Shown: piece by piece, positions 1 through 8,132 of the stretch | Layout: each line of letters begins with the position of its first letter | Position numbering within the stretch: position 1 is the stretch's first letter | Program-made: the position numbers and the translations under genes | Notes under the pieces: model-generated | Databases searched by the model: none | The model's input: the letters and a program-made list of their open reading frames with translations, nothing else | What the model was told of the DNA's origin: nothing | DNA from: Paenibacillus aurantius | GTDB taxonomy: Bacteria; Bacillota; Bacilli; Paenibacillales; NBRC-103111 | Assembly: GCF_032268605.1 (NCBI RefSeq) | Contig: NZ_CP130318.1 | Span: forward strand, 6,216,501-6,280,500 | DNA length: 64,000 bases | Direction of reading: 5' to 3'

Positions 1-564
1 CCCTTTGGCAGCCAGCAGAAGCGAGAAAGAGGCCTCCCACTGAAACTTGCGGATCGTCGCCTGCTGGAAGACGGCGGAATACTCCCTCGTCTTCCGCTTC
101 CAGCCGGCGATCAGCCCTTCCGGGTCCCACAGCACCCGGCAGAGAGCCACCTCGGCGAGGTATATGGAATTCACGAACCCATGAGGATGCCCCGGGTAGT
201 AATCGATGGTGATGGTTCCGGCCAGGCCGTCCTCCAGGACAGCGTCCACCCGGGCGGCATCCCGGTACAGCCAGTCGATCGCCTGGCCCTGCACCTTCAG
301 CCAGCCGCCGCCATTGACCCAAGGGCCCCACTCCCCGATTGGCGTGACCAGTCCCTTTCGGGGGTGATCATCCAGCTCTTCGGCGGCCTTTTGGAGGGCC
401 GTCACATCGAGTGAGTCCTCACCCTCATAGTAAAGGCCGATGTCGATATCGGAGGCGGCCGTATGGGTTCCCGCCGCCCGGGATCCGCCGAGCACAATGG
501 CGCGCACCCCTTTCACGCCGCTCAACCTTGTGGTCATTTGCTGAATAAGAGCTTCTGTGTCCAT
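1..564 (-). CDS. Nucleotidyltransferase-domain protein, partial (C-terminus beyond window)
   Basis: The reading frame runs from an ATG at 564 off the left window edge, 188 codons without a stop. Near residues 27-41 it has the pol-beta nucleotidyltransferase signature GGSRAAGT followed by SDIDIG, whose two Asp residues normally bind the metal. Family members transfer a nucleotide to a small molecule or protein (aminoglycoside nucleotidyltransferases, MNT antitoxins), but the substrate here cannot be named. The SD is the GGAGAGGAGAAAAGGG stretch just before the ATG. It lies 16 bp downstream of the aldolase-like gene on the same strand and may be co-transcribed. Family call is firm, function unknown. 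Confidence 0.8.
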   Translation of the reverse strand, partial: MDTEALIQQMTTRLSGVKGVRAIVLGGSRAAGTHTAASDIDIGLYYEGEDSLDVTALQKAAEELDDHPRKGLVTPIGEWGPWVNGGGWLKVQGQAIDWLYRDAARVDAVLEDGLAGTITIDYYPGHPHGFVNSIYLAEVALCRVLWDPEGLIAGWKRKTREYSAVFQQATIRKFQWEASFSLLLAAKG

Positions 565-580
565 CCCTTTTCTCCTCTCC

Positions 581-1693
581 CTAATCTGCCTGCTGCAGGG
601 CCGACAACCGCAAGCCGAGCTTCCGGAACGCTTCACGCAGCTCCTCCTTCGGAATGCGTCCATACTGGTCTCCGACGCTGATCTCGAAGGATGAGACGTG
701 TCCGTCCTTCTCCGCTACCCAGCCGGTCATCCCGATCCCGGTCTCTTCATAGAGCCCGGCAAGCATAGCCTCGAGCTTCTCCTTCGGAGCCCGGAGGTGA
801 ACATGGAACATGTTGCTGACGGGAACCGGCGGACGGGTCGAAACCGCAGGATGGCATTCGTTGAACAGGGCCGCCAGCTCCCGGGCTTCCCTGTAATACT
901 GCTCCATGCAGGAGCTCCGCTGCTCGTAATAATAATCCGCGCTCAGGATGTAAGGATACAGAGAGATGAGGTCCCCTCCGTACCTGCGCTTCCAGGGGAC
1001 CGTTTCCGCCATGAAGTCCCGGCTGCCGGCCAGAATCGCTCCCGCCACCCCTCCAAGGCCTTTGTAGAAGGAGAGATACACACTGTCAAAAAGCTCACTA
1101 ACCTCCGCCGCCGTCTTCCCGTAATAGGGCAGAATCTCGAACAGCCGGGCGCCGTCCAGGTGCAGCGGAATGCCCTTCTCCCGACAGTAGGCGGAGATGG
1201 CTTTGAGCGTCTCGTACGCCGGCAGCTCCCCTCCGAGCTCCCTCTGGGGAAGCTCGAGCAGGAGACAGCCGATGTCCTCCTTAAGGCCGGTTACGTCCTC
1301 GAGTCCGATCAAACGGCCGGAGTCGGCAAGCAGGACCGGCTCGATGTGATGAAGCCTCTTCAGCCCGTCCTCCTCGTGAATTTCAAGGTGGCATAGGGGA
1401 TGGTACGCAACCTTCCTTACGCCCTTTCGGTCGCACCAGACCCGCAGCGCAATCTGCTGGGCCATCGTCCCGCTCGGAAAGAAAACGGCCGCTTCCTTCC
1501 CGAGAACCGCCGCCATTTTCTGCTGGAAAGCTTCGATGACCTCTCCCTTGCCGTACATATCGCTGTCCCGCCCGTCATCGATGTCCTGCAGAGCCTCCTT
1601 CAGCACCCCCACCGTTCTGGGCCCGTGTCCCGTCAGCCGATAGGGAGCCTGCCGAAATGCCTCCATCAGACTTTTCGCCCCGTTCTTCGTCAT
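581..1693 (-). CDS. Threonine aldolase family PLP-dependent enzyme
   Basis: A 370-residue fold-type I PLP enzyme of the beta-eliminating lyase/threonine aldolase family, which typically splits L-threonine or related beta-hydroxy amino acids to glycine and an aldehyde. Seen in the sequence: FFPSGTMAQQ near residue 90 (cofactor phosphate loop), LHLDGARLFE near 180 (Asp contacting the pyridine ring) and LSFYKGLGG near 210 with the Schiff-base lysine. It overlaps the upstream marR-type gene by 4 bp (ATGA), so the two are translationally coupled. The exact substrate is inferred from the family only. Confidence 0.82.
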   Translation of the reverse strand: MTKNGAKSLMEAFRQAPYRLTGHGPRTVGVLKEALQDIDDGRDSDMYGKGEVIEAFQQKMAAVLGKEAAVFFPSGTMAQQIALRVWCDRKGVRKVAYHPLCHLEIHEEDGLKRLHHIEPVLLADSGRLIGLEDVTGLKEDIGCLLLELPQRELGGELPAYETLKAISAYCREKGIPLHLDGARLFEILPYYGKTAAEVSELFDSVYLSFYKGLGGVAGAILAGSRDFMAETVPWKRRYGGDLISLYPYILSADYYYEQRSSCMEQYYREARELAALFNECHPAVSTRPPVPVSNMFHVHLRAPKEKLEAMLAGLYEETGIGMTGWVAEKDGHVSSFEISVGDQYGRIPKEELREAFRKLGLRLSALQQAD

Positions 1694-2193
1694 GCCTTTT
1701 CCTCCCCGTGTTCGTTCTTGATCTTGGTCATTTCCGCCAGCGTCATCTCGTTGGACCGCTTGACGAAATCCAGAATAAGGGCCGTCTCCTCTTCCGTGTA
1801 AGCCTCCAATAGCCGTATCGTCGACTCCAGAACAGAGGCGAACAAGGGGGCGATCCGGGCCGTATTGTCCGCTACCGTCTTGACCACGACCCGCCGCCGG
1901 TCGTTCGGGTCCTTATCCCGGACCACATACCCGGCCTTCTCGAGCCGGTCGATCACGCTTGTTACCGCCCCCGTGGTCAAACCGGTTAATTGGGCGAGCT
2001 GCCCCGCCGTGACCGGACCTGTCCGGTTCAGGAAATCCAGGCACTTGTGATCGGTCGCGTTAAGGCCGAGCTGCTCTGAGATCAGCTGGTGAAACATAAC
2101 GGCCCGCGTGCTGTTCTGCCGCAGCTCCCCGATCAGCTCCTGACGGAGGGGGCTTAGCTGCTCGAATGAAGATGGGAAAGTTTCCCTTGACAT
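1690..2193 (-). CDS. MarR family transcriptional regulator
   Basis: 167 residues with a winged HTH: the recognition region reads AGQLAQLTGLTTGAVT (about 80-95), followed by IDRLEKAGYVVR and the wing DPNDRRRVVV, all typical of MarR repressors that dissociate from DNA on binding aromatic ligands. It is the first gene of a unit with the aldolase-like gene (4-bp overlap) and is divergent from the SnoaL-like gene at 2344. AT-rich palindromes in the shared intergenic region are the likely operators, suggesting control of itself and possibly of the divergent gene. The ligand is unknown. Confidence 0.9.
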   Translation of the reverse strand: MSRETFPSSFEQLSPLRQELIGELRQNSTRAVMFHQLISEQLGLNATDHKCLDFLNRTGPVTAGQLAQLTGLTTGAVTSVIDRLEKAGYVVRDKDPNDRRRVVVKTVADNTARIAPLFASVLESTIRLLEAYTEEETALILDFVKRSNEMTLAEMTKIKNEHGEEKA

Positions 2194-2224
2194 CGCATAA
2201 CCTCCAAGGTAAGATTCGTATATG

Positions 2225-2273
2225 TCTTAATTAATTAAGATATATGATTCATTAAGAAAATTCATTAATTAAG
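2225..2273. promoter_or_regulatory. Probable MarR operator region
   Basis: A perfect 16-bp palindrome TCTTAATTAATTAAGA (2225-2240) is followed by a related half-repeat CATTAATTAAG at 2263-2273, in the short AT-rich gap between the divergent marR-type gene and the gene at 2344. MarR proteins usually bind such palindromes beside their own gene. Assignment is inferred from position and symmetry. Confidence 0.55.
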
Positions 2274-2343
2274 CTTTCCCGTAAGTATAGCATGCCGGAG
2301 AAAACCCGGCCAGGACCATTAAATCGAAGAAAGGATGAGGGAA

Positions 2344-2772
2344 ATGAGTATCGTGCAAGACCGGGAGGCGGTTCAAGAGGTGTTTAAGAGGCTGAGCGAG
2401 GCCTGGAACCGGGGGGATGGGGCCGCCTATGGAAGCTGTTTTACTGAGGATGCGGATTACATTACGTTCTCCGGGCAGCATCTGAAAGGGAGCAAGCAGA
2501 TCGGGGAGGTCCACCAATGGCTGTTCGACGGCCCTCTCCGCGGCTCCGTTCTGGAATACCGCTCATCGGACTCGTTGGAGCCCCGCTTTCTTGGCCCGGA
2601 TACGGCCATCGTGATTGCCGTCGGGGAAGCCCGGCTCGCCGGGGCAGCCGAAGCCGCGGAACCGGACCGGGGCTCGATCAATACGAATGTGCTCGTGAAG
2701 AGGGAAGGGCAATGGAAGCTGACGGCTTTTCATAACTGCCGCATACAAGAAACACCGGGAGGCCGGCGCTGA
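2344..2772 (+). CDS. SnoaL-like / SgcJ-EcaC family protein
   Basis: 142 residues of the NTF2-like fold (SnoaL/DUF4440, SgcJ/EcaC group): an N-terminal helix VQEVFKRLSEAWNRGD, then YGSCFTEDADYITFSGQHLKG, the usual cone-shaped ligand pocket start. Family members are small-molecule isomerases, hydrolases or stress-related proteins; nothing identifies the substrate. ATG 2344 is preferred because AAAGG at 2330-2334 lies 9 bp upstream. The in-frame ATG at 2335 abuts that SD and is unlikely. Divergent from the MarR unit, so it may be a MarR target. Confidence 0.75.
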   Translation: MSIVQDREAVQEVFKRLSEAWNRGDGAAYGSCFTEDADYITFSGQHLKGSKQIGEVHQWLFDGPLRGSVLEYRSSDSLEPRFLGPDTAIVIAVGEARLAGAAEAAEPDRGSINTNVLVKREGQWKLTAFHNCRIQETPGGRR

Positions 2773-2787
2773 GGCGCCGGTTTTTCC
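2763..2787 (+). terminator. Rho-independent terminator after SnoaL-like gene
   Basis: Seven-bp GC stem CCGGCGC/GCGCCGG with a TGAG loop followed by TTTTTCC. The loop contains the stop codon of the gene, so the terminator overlaps the coding end. Confidence 0.85.
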
Positions 2788-3010
2788 TTTCTATCGGAAT
2801 TTCAAGGATCTCCCTCTTCTAGCGCCTTCCCTCCCCTGTCCAAATCCGGCCAAGAATAGACAAGTCCGATCGGACCGTCTGCAAAAATATCCCATTGAAG
2901 GAAAGCCCCTCCCTTTCTATAATCAGGGCCCAAGGAGGTGAAAGGACGAATCGGAATGCACCGCGTTTCCCAGACTAACACTACGATCAATCGATTGGAG
3001 GAGGAAGGAA

Positions 3011-4222
3011 ATGAAGAGAAATGTCGGGCTGATGGCCGTCGTTTTCGTGGTAGTTCTGGCCGCTTGGGCCGAAAGCTTCCCGGCCCAACCGGCCGGGGCC
3101 GAGCCAAGCCATTACCGGTTTGATTTCGGAGACGGGGACGTGGAGAAGGGATATATCGGCATCAAGGCTTCCGACCGGTATACCGAGAAGCAGCGTTACG
3201 GCTTCAACACCCCGGAACATATGATCAACGTACCGGCTTCAGGAACCGGTGTCGCGAGTGATGCCGTCCAGTTCGTGACGTACGGGACGAAGAGCGACAA
3301 TACCTTTCAGGTGGATCTGCCCAATGGGCTGTATGAAGTAAAGGTAACACTAGGTAATACCACGCGGGCAAGCGTGGCGGCCGAAGGGGTCTACCAGATC
3401 ATCAACATGACCGGCAACAACGCCGTCGATTCGTTCCAAATTCCCATTACCGACGGGCAGCTGAATCTTCTCGTTACCGAAGGGAAAGCGGGGACGAACT
3501 TTACATTAAGCGCCCTGGAGATCAACAAGCTGTCCCGTCATCCGGTCACGAATCGTACGGTGTATATTGGCGGCGACTCGACCGTGTGCAACTATTACCC
3601 GCTCGACAGCAGCATCCAGGCCGGCTGGGGGCAGCTGTTCCCATCCTTCGTCGATTCCGGTACGTTCCTTGTGCGCAATATGGCTTCGGGGGGCCAGATC
3701 GCGAGAGGCTTCCGTAACGACGGCCAGCTGGAAGCGATTCTGAAATACATCAAGCCGGGCGACTACTTCCTGCTCGAAATGGGGATCAATGACACCAACC
3801 CCAAGAACACCACCACCGAGGCCCAGTTCAAGGAGTACATGCGCGACATGGTCCAGCAGGTAAAGAGCAAGGGAGCCACTCCCGTGCTGGTCACCCCGCA
3901 GGGCCGGGCCACCGACTTCAACGCCGAGGGCGTTCACTCGTCCGTGAACCGGTGGTACCGGGCCTCCACCCTGGCGTTAGCCCAGGAAGAGAACGTCCCG
4001 CTCGTGGATCTGAATGTGCTGAGCTCGGCTTATTTCACGGAGATCGGGCCGGAGGCCACGCTCGCCTTGTACATGAAGGGCGATACCCTTCATCCGAACC
4101 GCTCCGGGGCGGAAGTGCTGGCCCGGCTCGTAGCCGAGGATTTGAAGAGACAGGGGCTCGACGGCTTTACCGGGGAACGGAAGCCGGGGGCCGACCCGGC
4201 CGTGCCTAACAGACCTCAATAA
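3011..4222 (+). CDS. Secreted rhamnogalacturonan-acetylesterase-like SGNH hydrolase
   Basis: 403 residues. A signal peptide (about 1-30) is followed by a beta-rich N-terminal domain (34-175, starting YRFDFGDGDVEKGY) and an SGNH/GDSL hydrolase domain (about 183-390). Catalytic blocks visible: YIGGDST with nucleophile Ser190, SGGQ near 227 (oxyanion Gly), GINDTNP with Asn260, and GDTLHPN with Asp358 and His361. The family (CE12) removes acetyl groups from rhamnogalacturonan I. The SD GGAGGAGGAAGG immediately precedes ATG 3011. The N-terminal domain resembles the two repeats of the pectate lyase at 20512, supporting a role in pectin breakdown. Confidence 0.85.
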   Translation: MKRNVGLMAVVFVVVLAAWAESFPAQPAGAEPSHYRFDFGDGDVEKGYIGIKASDRYTEKQRYGFNTPEHMINVPASGTGVASDAVQFVTYGTKSDNTFQVDLPNGLYEVKVTLGNTTRASVAAEGVYQIINMTGNNAVDSFQIPITDGQLNLLVTEGKAGTNFTLSALEINKLSRHPVTNRTVYIGGDSTVCNYYPLDSSIQAGWGQLFPSFVDSGTFLVRNMASGGQIARGFRNDGQLEAILKYIKPGDYFLLEMGINDTNPKNTTTEAQFKEYMRDMVQQVKSKGATPVLVTPQGRATDFNAEGVHSSVNRWYRASTLALAQEENVPLVDLNVLSSAYFTEIGPEATLALYMKGDTLHPNRSGAEVLARLVAEDLKRQGLDGFTGERKPGADPAVPNRPQ

Positions 4223-4238
4223 GCAAGGATTCGGATAG

Positions 4239-4297
4239 GCCCTGTCTGCCGGATGGCAAAGGGAATTTCCCTTTGACATCCGCCGGACAGGGCATTT
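4239..4297 (+). terminator. Long hairpin terminator
   Basis: GCCCTGTC pairs with GACAGGGC around an inner stem built from CCGGATG and CATCCG and a central AAAGGGAATTTCCCTTT, followed by ATTTT. It ends the acetylesterase transcript. Confidence 0.7.
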
Positions 4298-4345
4298 TGC
4301 ATGCCGGATTGCCGCATCCGTTTATATTCCCTTCATTGGTGGGTC

Positions 4346-4489
4346 ATGCTGACCCGCATCGTGCCGTGGGGGATCATTACGAACATTTCCTTCGTGTATG
4401 GAGTGTTCTTCGTCGGAATCCTCTTGATTTTCCCGTTCACCTACCCGAGGTTCTGGCTGTACCTGATCGTAAATCTTGTCGTCTCGTGA
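4346..4489 (+). CDS. Small hydrophobic protein or membrane-protein fragment
   Basis: A 47-residue reading frame from ATG 4346 (an upstream ATG at 4301 would give 62). The peptide is strongly hydrophobic with two possible membrane segments (IVPWGIITNISFVYG and GVFFVGILLIF) and ends YLIVNLVVS. Its codons carry the GC-rich third positions of local genes, which argues for real or formerly real coding DNA, but there is no good SD. It may be the remnant of a larger membrane protein. I do not recognise a family with confidence. Confidence 0.3.
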   Translation: MLTRIVPWGIITNISFVYGVFFVGILLIFPFTYPRFWLYLIVNLVVS

Positions 4490-4660
4490 TCTATGAAAGA
4501 TGGCAGGAAGGGATTTTCCGGTCGGACGTCACCCGCCGCTAGTCCCCGCCCACTGTGTGCCCGGCACCACGGAACGGAAATTAAGACAAGATGGGCATTG
4601 CTTTGTCACCGCTTCCCTTGTACCCTTTGGTTAGGAACCGGAAGTCCGGAAATAACCCAA

Positions 4661-4679
4661 AGGGAGGACAACCCCCATT
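4661..4679 (+). promoter_or_regulatory. SD plus ATT start codon of the LtrA gene
   Basis: AGGGAGG (4661-4667) stands 9 bp before ATT at 4677. In this frame TAA at 4653 closes the upstream side, and no ATG, GTG or TTG occurs before GTG 4731, so the optimal SD points to a non-standard ATT start. Confidence 0.6.
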
Positions 4680-5798
4680 CATCCGAAAAAAGTAACCTGG
4701 CTCGAGCTCTTTTACGATCTGATCTATGTCGTGGCCATCTCCATCGCCGCCCATGTGCTGGCGGAAGCCCACGACGGGCATATCCCGACCGATGCCCTGC
4801 TCAAATTCCCGTTGATCTTCGTTCCCCTGTGGTGGGCCTGGACCGGCTTTACCCTGTACGTGAACCGCTTCGGCGAGGACAGCCCCGCCCAGCGCATCGT
4901 CTACTTCATCCAGATGCTCTTCGTCATAATCATGGCGGCCAACATCAACGTCGATTTCGAAGCCTATTACCTCTTCTTTATGATCGGGTATGTGGGCATC
5001 CGCCTGTCGACGGTTTATATGTACGCGAGAGTGTGGAACCGGCACCGCGGATTGCCGCGCCAGGTCGCCAGTTACCTCTGCCTGAGCTTCCTCATCGGGT
5101 CCGCCATCAGCTTCAGCTCGGTGCTGTTCCCGGGGGTGGCGAAGTTCTACGTGCTGTATCTCGGCATTGTGGTCGACATCGCCCTGCCGCTAGCCGGACG
5201 CCGCCTCCTGCGGCGGATGCCGGTGCATCACCATCACCTGATGGAGCGCTATGGGCTGGCGACCATTATTCTGCTCGGGGAGCTCATTCTCGTCATGGTC
5301 GACACGATCCGGCACCATTCGCTCACGCTGCAGTCGGGCTGGGCGGTGCTGATCGGGTTCTCGATCGCCGTCGCGATCTGGTGGCATTATTTCGAATCCT
5401 CGGAGAGGGAGGCCCATGAGAACCGGGCCGGCCCGGGCCATCCGGTCATTTACGGCCACCTGTTTACGTTCCTGTCGCTCGGGATCGTCTCCAATGTCAT
5501 CCGGTACGCCCTTAATCACGAGCTCGCTCTGCGTTCCTTTGCTTGGCTGGCCTGGAGCGGCTTCGCCCTGTATGTGCTTTCCACCGTTCTTATCTTTCGC
5601 CCTTATGCAGCATCAAAAGGCCTGCTCTCTTGGGCTGGGCTGGGCTATCCTTTAACTCTCCTTGTTCTGTGCGGGATCGTCCTGCTGCTGCTTCCTTCGC
5701 TTACCGCCGTATACGCGGCGCTGGCCGTTTTCTTCCTTGTGTATGCCCTCATCGCGGTCCGGCAGGCCAAGATGAAGCCCGCCAGCCTTTCCCGCTGA
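4677..5798 (+). CDS. ltrA: Low temperature requirement protein A (LtrA) family membrane protein
   Basis: About 373 residues if started at ATT 4677. The LtrA signature VTWLELFYDLIYVVAIS lies at residues 6-22, and the HHHHLMERYGLATIILLGE segment follows mid-protein. About ten membrane helices are visible, consistent with the polytopic LtrA family, first linked to growth of Listeria at low temperature; the biochemical role is not established. The standard start at GTG 4731 would delete the conserved signature, whereas the ATT start has an excellent SD and gives the normal family length. Ends at a bidirectional terminator shared with the convergent gene at 5885. Confidence 0.82.
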   Translation: MHPKKVTWLELFYDLIYVVAISIAAHVLAEAHDGHIPTDALLKFPLIFVPLWWAWTGFTLYVNRFGEDSPAQRIVYFIQMLFVIIMAANINVDFEAYYLFFMIGYVGIRLSTVYMYARVWNRHRGLPRQVASYLCLSFLIGSAISFSSVLFPGVAKFYVLYLGIVVDIALPLAGRRLLRRMPVHHHHLMERYGLATIILLGELILVMVDTIRHHSLTLQSGWAVLIGFSIAVAIWWHYFESSEREAHENRAGPGHPVIYGHLFTFLSLGIVSNVIRYALNHELALRSFAWLAWSGFALYVLSTVLIFRPYAASKGLLSWAGLGYPLTLLVLCGIVLLLLPSLTAVYAALAVFFLVYALIAVRQAKMKPASLSR

Positions 5799-5836
5799 CT
5801 TTAATACGTGGACAGCGGCCCGCCGCCACGCACAGC

Positions 5837-5879
5837 AAAAAGTCTGCCCCCGCGCTTACGCCCGGGCGGCAGACTTTTT
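5837..5879. terminator. Bidirectional terminator
   Basis: A perfect 12-bp stem AAAAAGTCTGCC/GGCAGACTTTTT lies between convergent genes. The A tract on one side and T tract on the other allow it to work in both directions. Confidence 0.9.
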
Positions 5880-5884
5880 GGCTG

Positions 5885-6343
5885 TTACGGCTTCCGGATG
5901 GAGAACAGGAGCGACCAGCCGTCCGACGGCCGAACCGTTGCCCGGGCCACGGCCACCACGGAGACGGTCAGGCGAACCTCGGCGAAATCCGAGAAATTGT
6001 TGACGAGGAGCACCCGGTTGCCGAACTGCCCGGCCCGGGTCGGCGACGTAATCTGGCGCGGCCGGAACGACGGCTTGGTCGGGTTCTCCGCGTCGGACAC
6101 CCGAATCCGCAGCCGCAGGTTCGAACTCCGCAGGAAGAACCGGGCCAAATCCAGATGCAGGCTTTGCCCGCCGGGCACAGGCACGAAGATATCCTGTGTG
6201 TTGCGGAAGCCCGGATTGATCACAAAGGAATGAGATCCTCCCACATCCCCGCTGACGGTGAACGTTTCCAGGGTGGCTTTTACTCCGGTACGCTTCTTGG
6301 CACCGCCCGCCTTAATCAGAACCGTCTTGCGCTGGCGTTTCAT
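5885..6343 (-). CDS. Conserved hypothetical basic beta-rich protein
   Basis: 152 residues, unrecognised. The N-terminus is very basic (MKRQRKTVLIKAGGAKKR) and is followed by alternating hydrophobic strands (HSFVINPGF, RLRIRVSDAE, EVRLTVSVVAVA) suggesting a small beta-sandwich. No signal peptide or membrane segment is seen. An AGGGAGGAATG-like SD precedes the ATG. It stands alone between a bidirectional terminator and the decayed coat/dehydrogenase module. Coding status is well supported by codon usage and SD; function unknown. Confidence 0.65.
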   Translation of the reverse strand: MKRQRKTVLIKAGGAKKRTGVKATLETFTVSGDVGGSHSFVINPGFRNTQDIFVPVPGGQSLHLDLARFFLRSSNLRLRIRVSDAENPTKPSFRPRQITSPTRAGQFGNRVLLVNNFSDFAEVRLTVSVVAVARATVRPSDGWSLLFSIRKP

Positions 6344-6416
6344 TCTAGCATTCCTCCCTATGTCATCTTGGTATAGTAGATGCTCCTACCAGCCATCCCG
6401 AACCGGACAAGGGTGG

Positions 6417-6450
6417 AAAAAAAGAAGGAGAGGGGCGGACCGCCCTCTCC
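6417..6450 (-). terminator. Terminator of the decayed coat/dehydrogenase module
   Basis: Read on the minus strand, GGAGAGGG pairs with CCCTCTCC and is followed by CTTCTTTTTTT. It lies just after the truncated dehydrogenase and seems to be the original end of that operon. Confidence 0.75.
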
Positions 6451-6456
6451 CCCTGC

Positions 6457-6648
6457 CTATGCGAAAACTTCCGCAAAAATGTAATCTTCCTGCAGATTCG
6501 GAATTATCCCGCGGAACAAATGCAGGTCCGAGCCGCAGATGGCCGTCGACGTCACCCGGATGATCATGTCGTCCCGCTTCTCAATTCTCGGAGCGGGGAC
6601 GTCCTTCACCACCGCATTCTTGATGCCTTGGAACGTGACCGCCTTCAT
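6457..6648 (-). pseudogene. Truncated zinc alcohol dehydrogenase (N-terminal remnant)
   Basis: The first about 56 of 63 codons match the start of the intact dehydrogenase at 10712 almost residue for residue ([27 protein letters not shown] with the catalytic-zinc Cys, IPNLQEDY). The frame then diverges and stops where the intact enzyme continues IGHEPMG. The structural zinc loop and the whole Rossmann domain are absent, so it cannot be an active enzyme. It keeps the same ATGA overlap with a preceding coat gene remnant as the intact copy, so it is a decayed duplicate of that operon. Confidence 0.85.
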
Positions 6649-6812
6649 GCCTCGTGCCCTCCCTTATGCTCGTCCGGTGTCCAGGCGAACATGCCTTTGC
6701 GCCGGGTTCATTTGGCTGATTTGGGCCGTCTGTCCGGCTCCGGGCATATCCAGCTGGAACTGCTCCTGCAGCTCATGCGGATGGAACCATTTCTTGCGGA
6801 ACAGCTTGAGAT
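6645..6812 (-). pseudogene. CotF-type spore coat protein remnant, frameshifted
   Basis: Minus-strand translation gives LFRKKWFHPHELQEQFQL, matching [17 protein letters not shown] of the coat protein at 10329. After a frameshift it continues GMFAWTPDEHKGGHEA, matching the C-terminus [16 protein letters not shown] of the same protein. The N-terminal half is missing and abuts the 3' end of the gene at 6816. Its stop overlaps the start of the truncated dehydrogenase exactly as in the intact cluster. Confidence 0.75.
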
Positions 6813-6815
6813 TTA

Positions 6816-7904
6816 TTAAAAGGTAGGGGCAGGTGGTTCGTCTATTTTCATACGGAGTAAACTATAGGGCTTCTGCCGCAGGTCATTTCCATAATGAAAT
6901 CTTGCCTGCCGATGTAATTGGTTCACGATGAAATATAAGTATTGATCTGGACCAATAGAAAAAGTATCCGGCCATAAAATCCTAGGATCATGTGCGATGG
7001 TTTCCATTATTCCATTCGGCAATATCTTTCGAATACTATTGTTTTCATAGTCTCCAGCGTAAACGTTTCCTTTTGCATCGGTGATCATTCCATCTGAAGC
7101 ACCTTTTTCTCCCCAATACTTCACGTGATCCTGTAAATTCATATCCGGTATCGTTCGATTTCTTAGGGCTTCCGTTGAAATCGAGTACAGATGACGGCTG
7201 GAGAGAGGGCAAAAATACAACATCTTGCCGTCCGGGGAAATCGCTATGCCATCAGATGCCAATCTAAAGGGTGAAGTAGACCCGTCTTTGTTTCGATTCA
7301 TCAGGATTTTACCTTCAACTTTCGGTAAGAGAAAGCGATCGGGCGAAGTTGAATTTGCCCCGTTTAACCGTCTCCAGGCATAACCGGTTTCTAAATCAAC
7401 GACAATAATGGCTCCTGGTCCTCGGGAAGACGAATCCGTTATATAAGCATAACCTGCTTTACCAACACGAAAATCGAATCGGACATCATTCAGATAAGTG
7501 GTCGGCAGGACAACATCTTCCGGAAAGGTATATACCCTTCTTATGGTGTTTGAATTTAAATCTACAGCGGCTAACTTCGCCCCCCCTTTGATGGGTACTG
7601 AGAAATTAGGAGCTCCCGTATCCAGTACCCAAAGCGTACCATTTCCATCAGCAACGACACTTTGGACACTAATGAAGGATGATGTGATATTCGATGGGCT
7701 TACTACATTAGTGTCTAAACTAGGATAAGGCTGTAAGGTACCGCGAACGATTTCAGCCACCGTAAATTTAACATCGTCTCCCCATTTCGGAAAGCAAATG
7801 AAAATACGCCCGGTTTCAGAAACCGTAACGCCTGTAGGCATGGCTCCGTAAAATAAAAAAACCGCCTCAAACTTACCAAAATACTTTTCACTCGGTAACA
7901 TCAC
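6816..7904 (-). CDS. Major royal jelly / yellow family beta-propeller protein
   Basis: 362 residues starting GTG at 7904 (or ATG 7901) behind an AGGAGG. The sequence has the MRJP/yellow features: MPTGVTVSETGRIFICFPKW near the N-terminus, VVADGNGTLWVLDTG, YITDSSS, DGIAISPDGKMLYFCPLSSRHLYSI and DGMITDAKGNVY. Bacterial members are annotated as L-dopachrome-tautomerase-related six-bladed propellers; their substrate is generally unknown. The gene is clearly more AT-rich than the nearby GC-rich genes and ends right at a broken coat-gene remnant, which suggests it arrived by transfer and truncated that gene. No signal peptide seen. Confidence 0.82.
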   Translation of the reverse strand: MMLPSEKYFGKFEAVFLFYGAMPTGVTVSETGRIFICFPKWGDDVKFTVAEIVRGTLQPYPSLDTNVVSPSNITSSFISVQSVVADGNGTLWVLDTGAPNFSVPIKGGAKLAAVDLNSNTIRRVYTFPEDVVLPTTYLNDVRFDFRVGKAGYAYITDSSSRGPGAIIVVDLETGYAWRRLNGANSTSPDRFLLPKVEGKILMNRNKDGSTSPFRLASDGIAISPDGKMLYFCPLSSRHLYSISTEALRNRTIPDMNLQDHVKYWGEKGASDGMITDAKGNVYAGDYENNSIRKILPNGIMETIAHDPRILWPDTFSIGPDQYLYFIVNQLHRQARFHYGNDLRQKPYSLLRMKIDEPPAPTF

Positions 7905-8132
7905 TTGTATAAAATCCTCCTCAACAGGTTCGAACTGCTATCACCTATTTATATGGCTGAATGTGGGTCAAGTGCCTGGATAATAAAATAATTTTACGGG
8001 AACCCCGCAAGTTCGTATCTATGACGGACAACGAGTAAACGGTGTTGTGTTTTTGCCTAAGTATCACCGCCCACGAAAGTATGAATAAAAAGAAGTACAC
8101 TATACATAGGAGCCCCCTTCCTTGTACAAGAT

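Noticed and set aside
4493-5419. A 308-codon frame over the LtrA gene
   Set aside because: No family features, rich in Arg and Pro; the LtrA frame holds the conserved signature and hydrophobic pattern.
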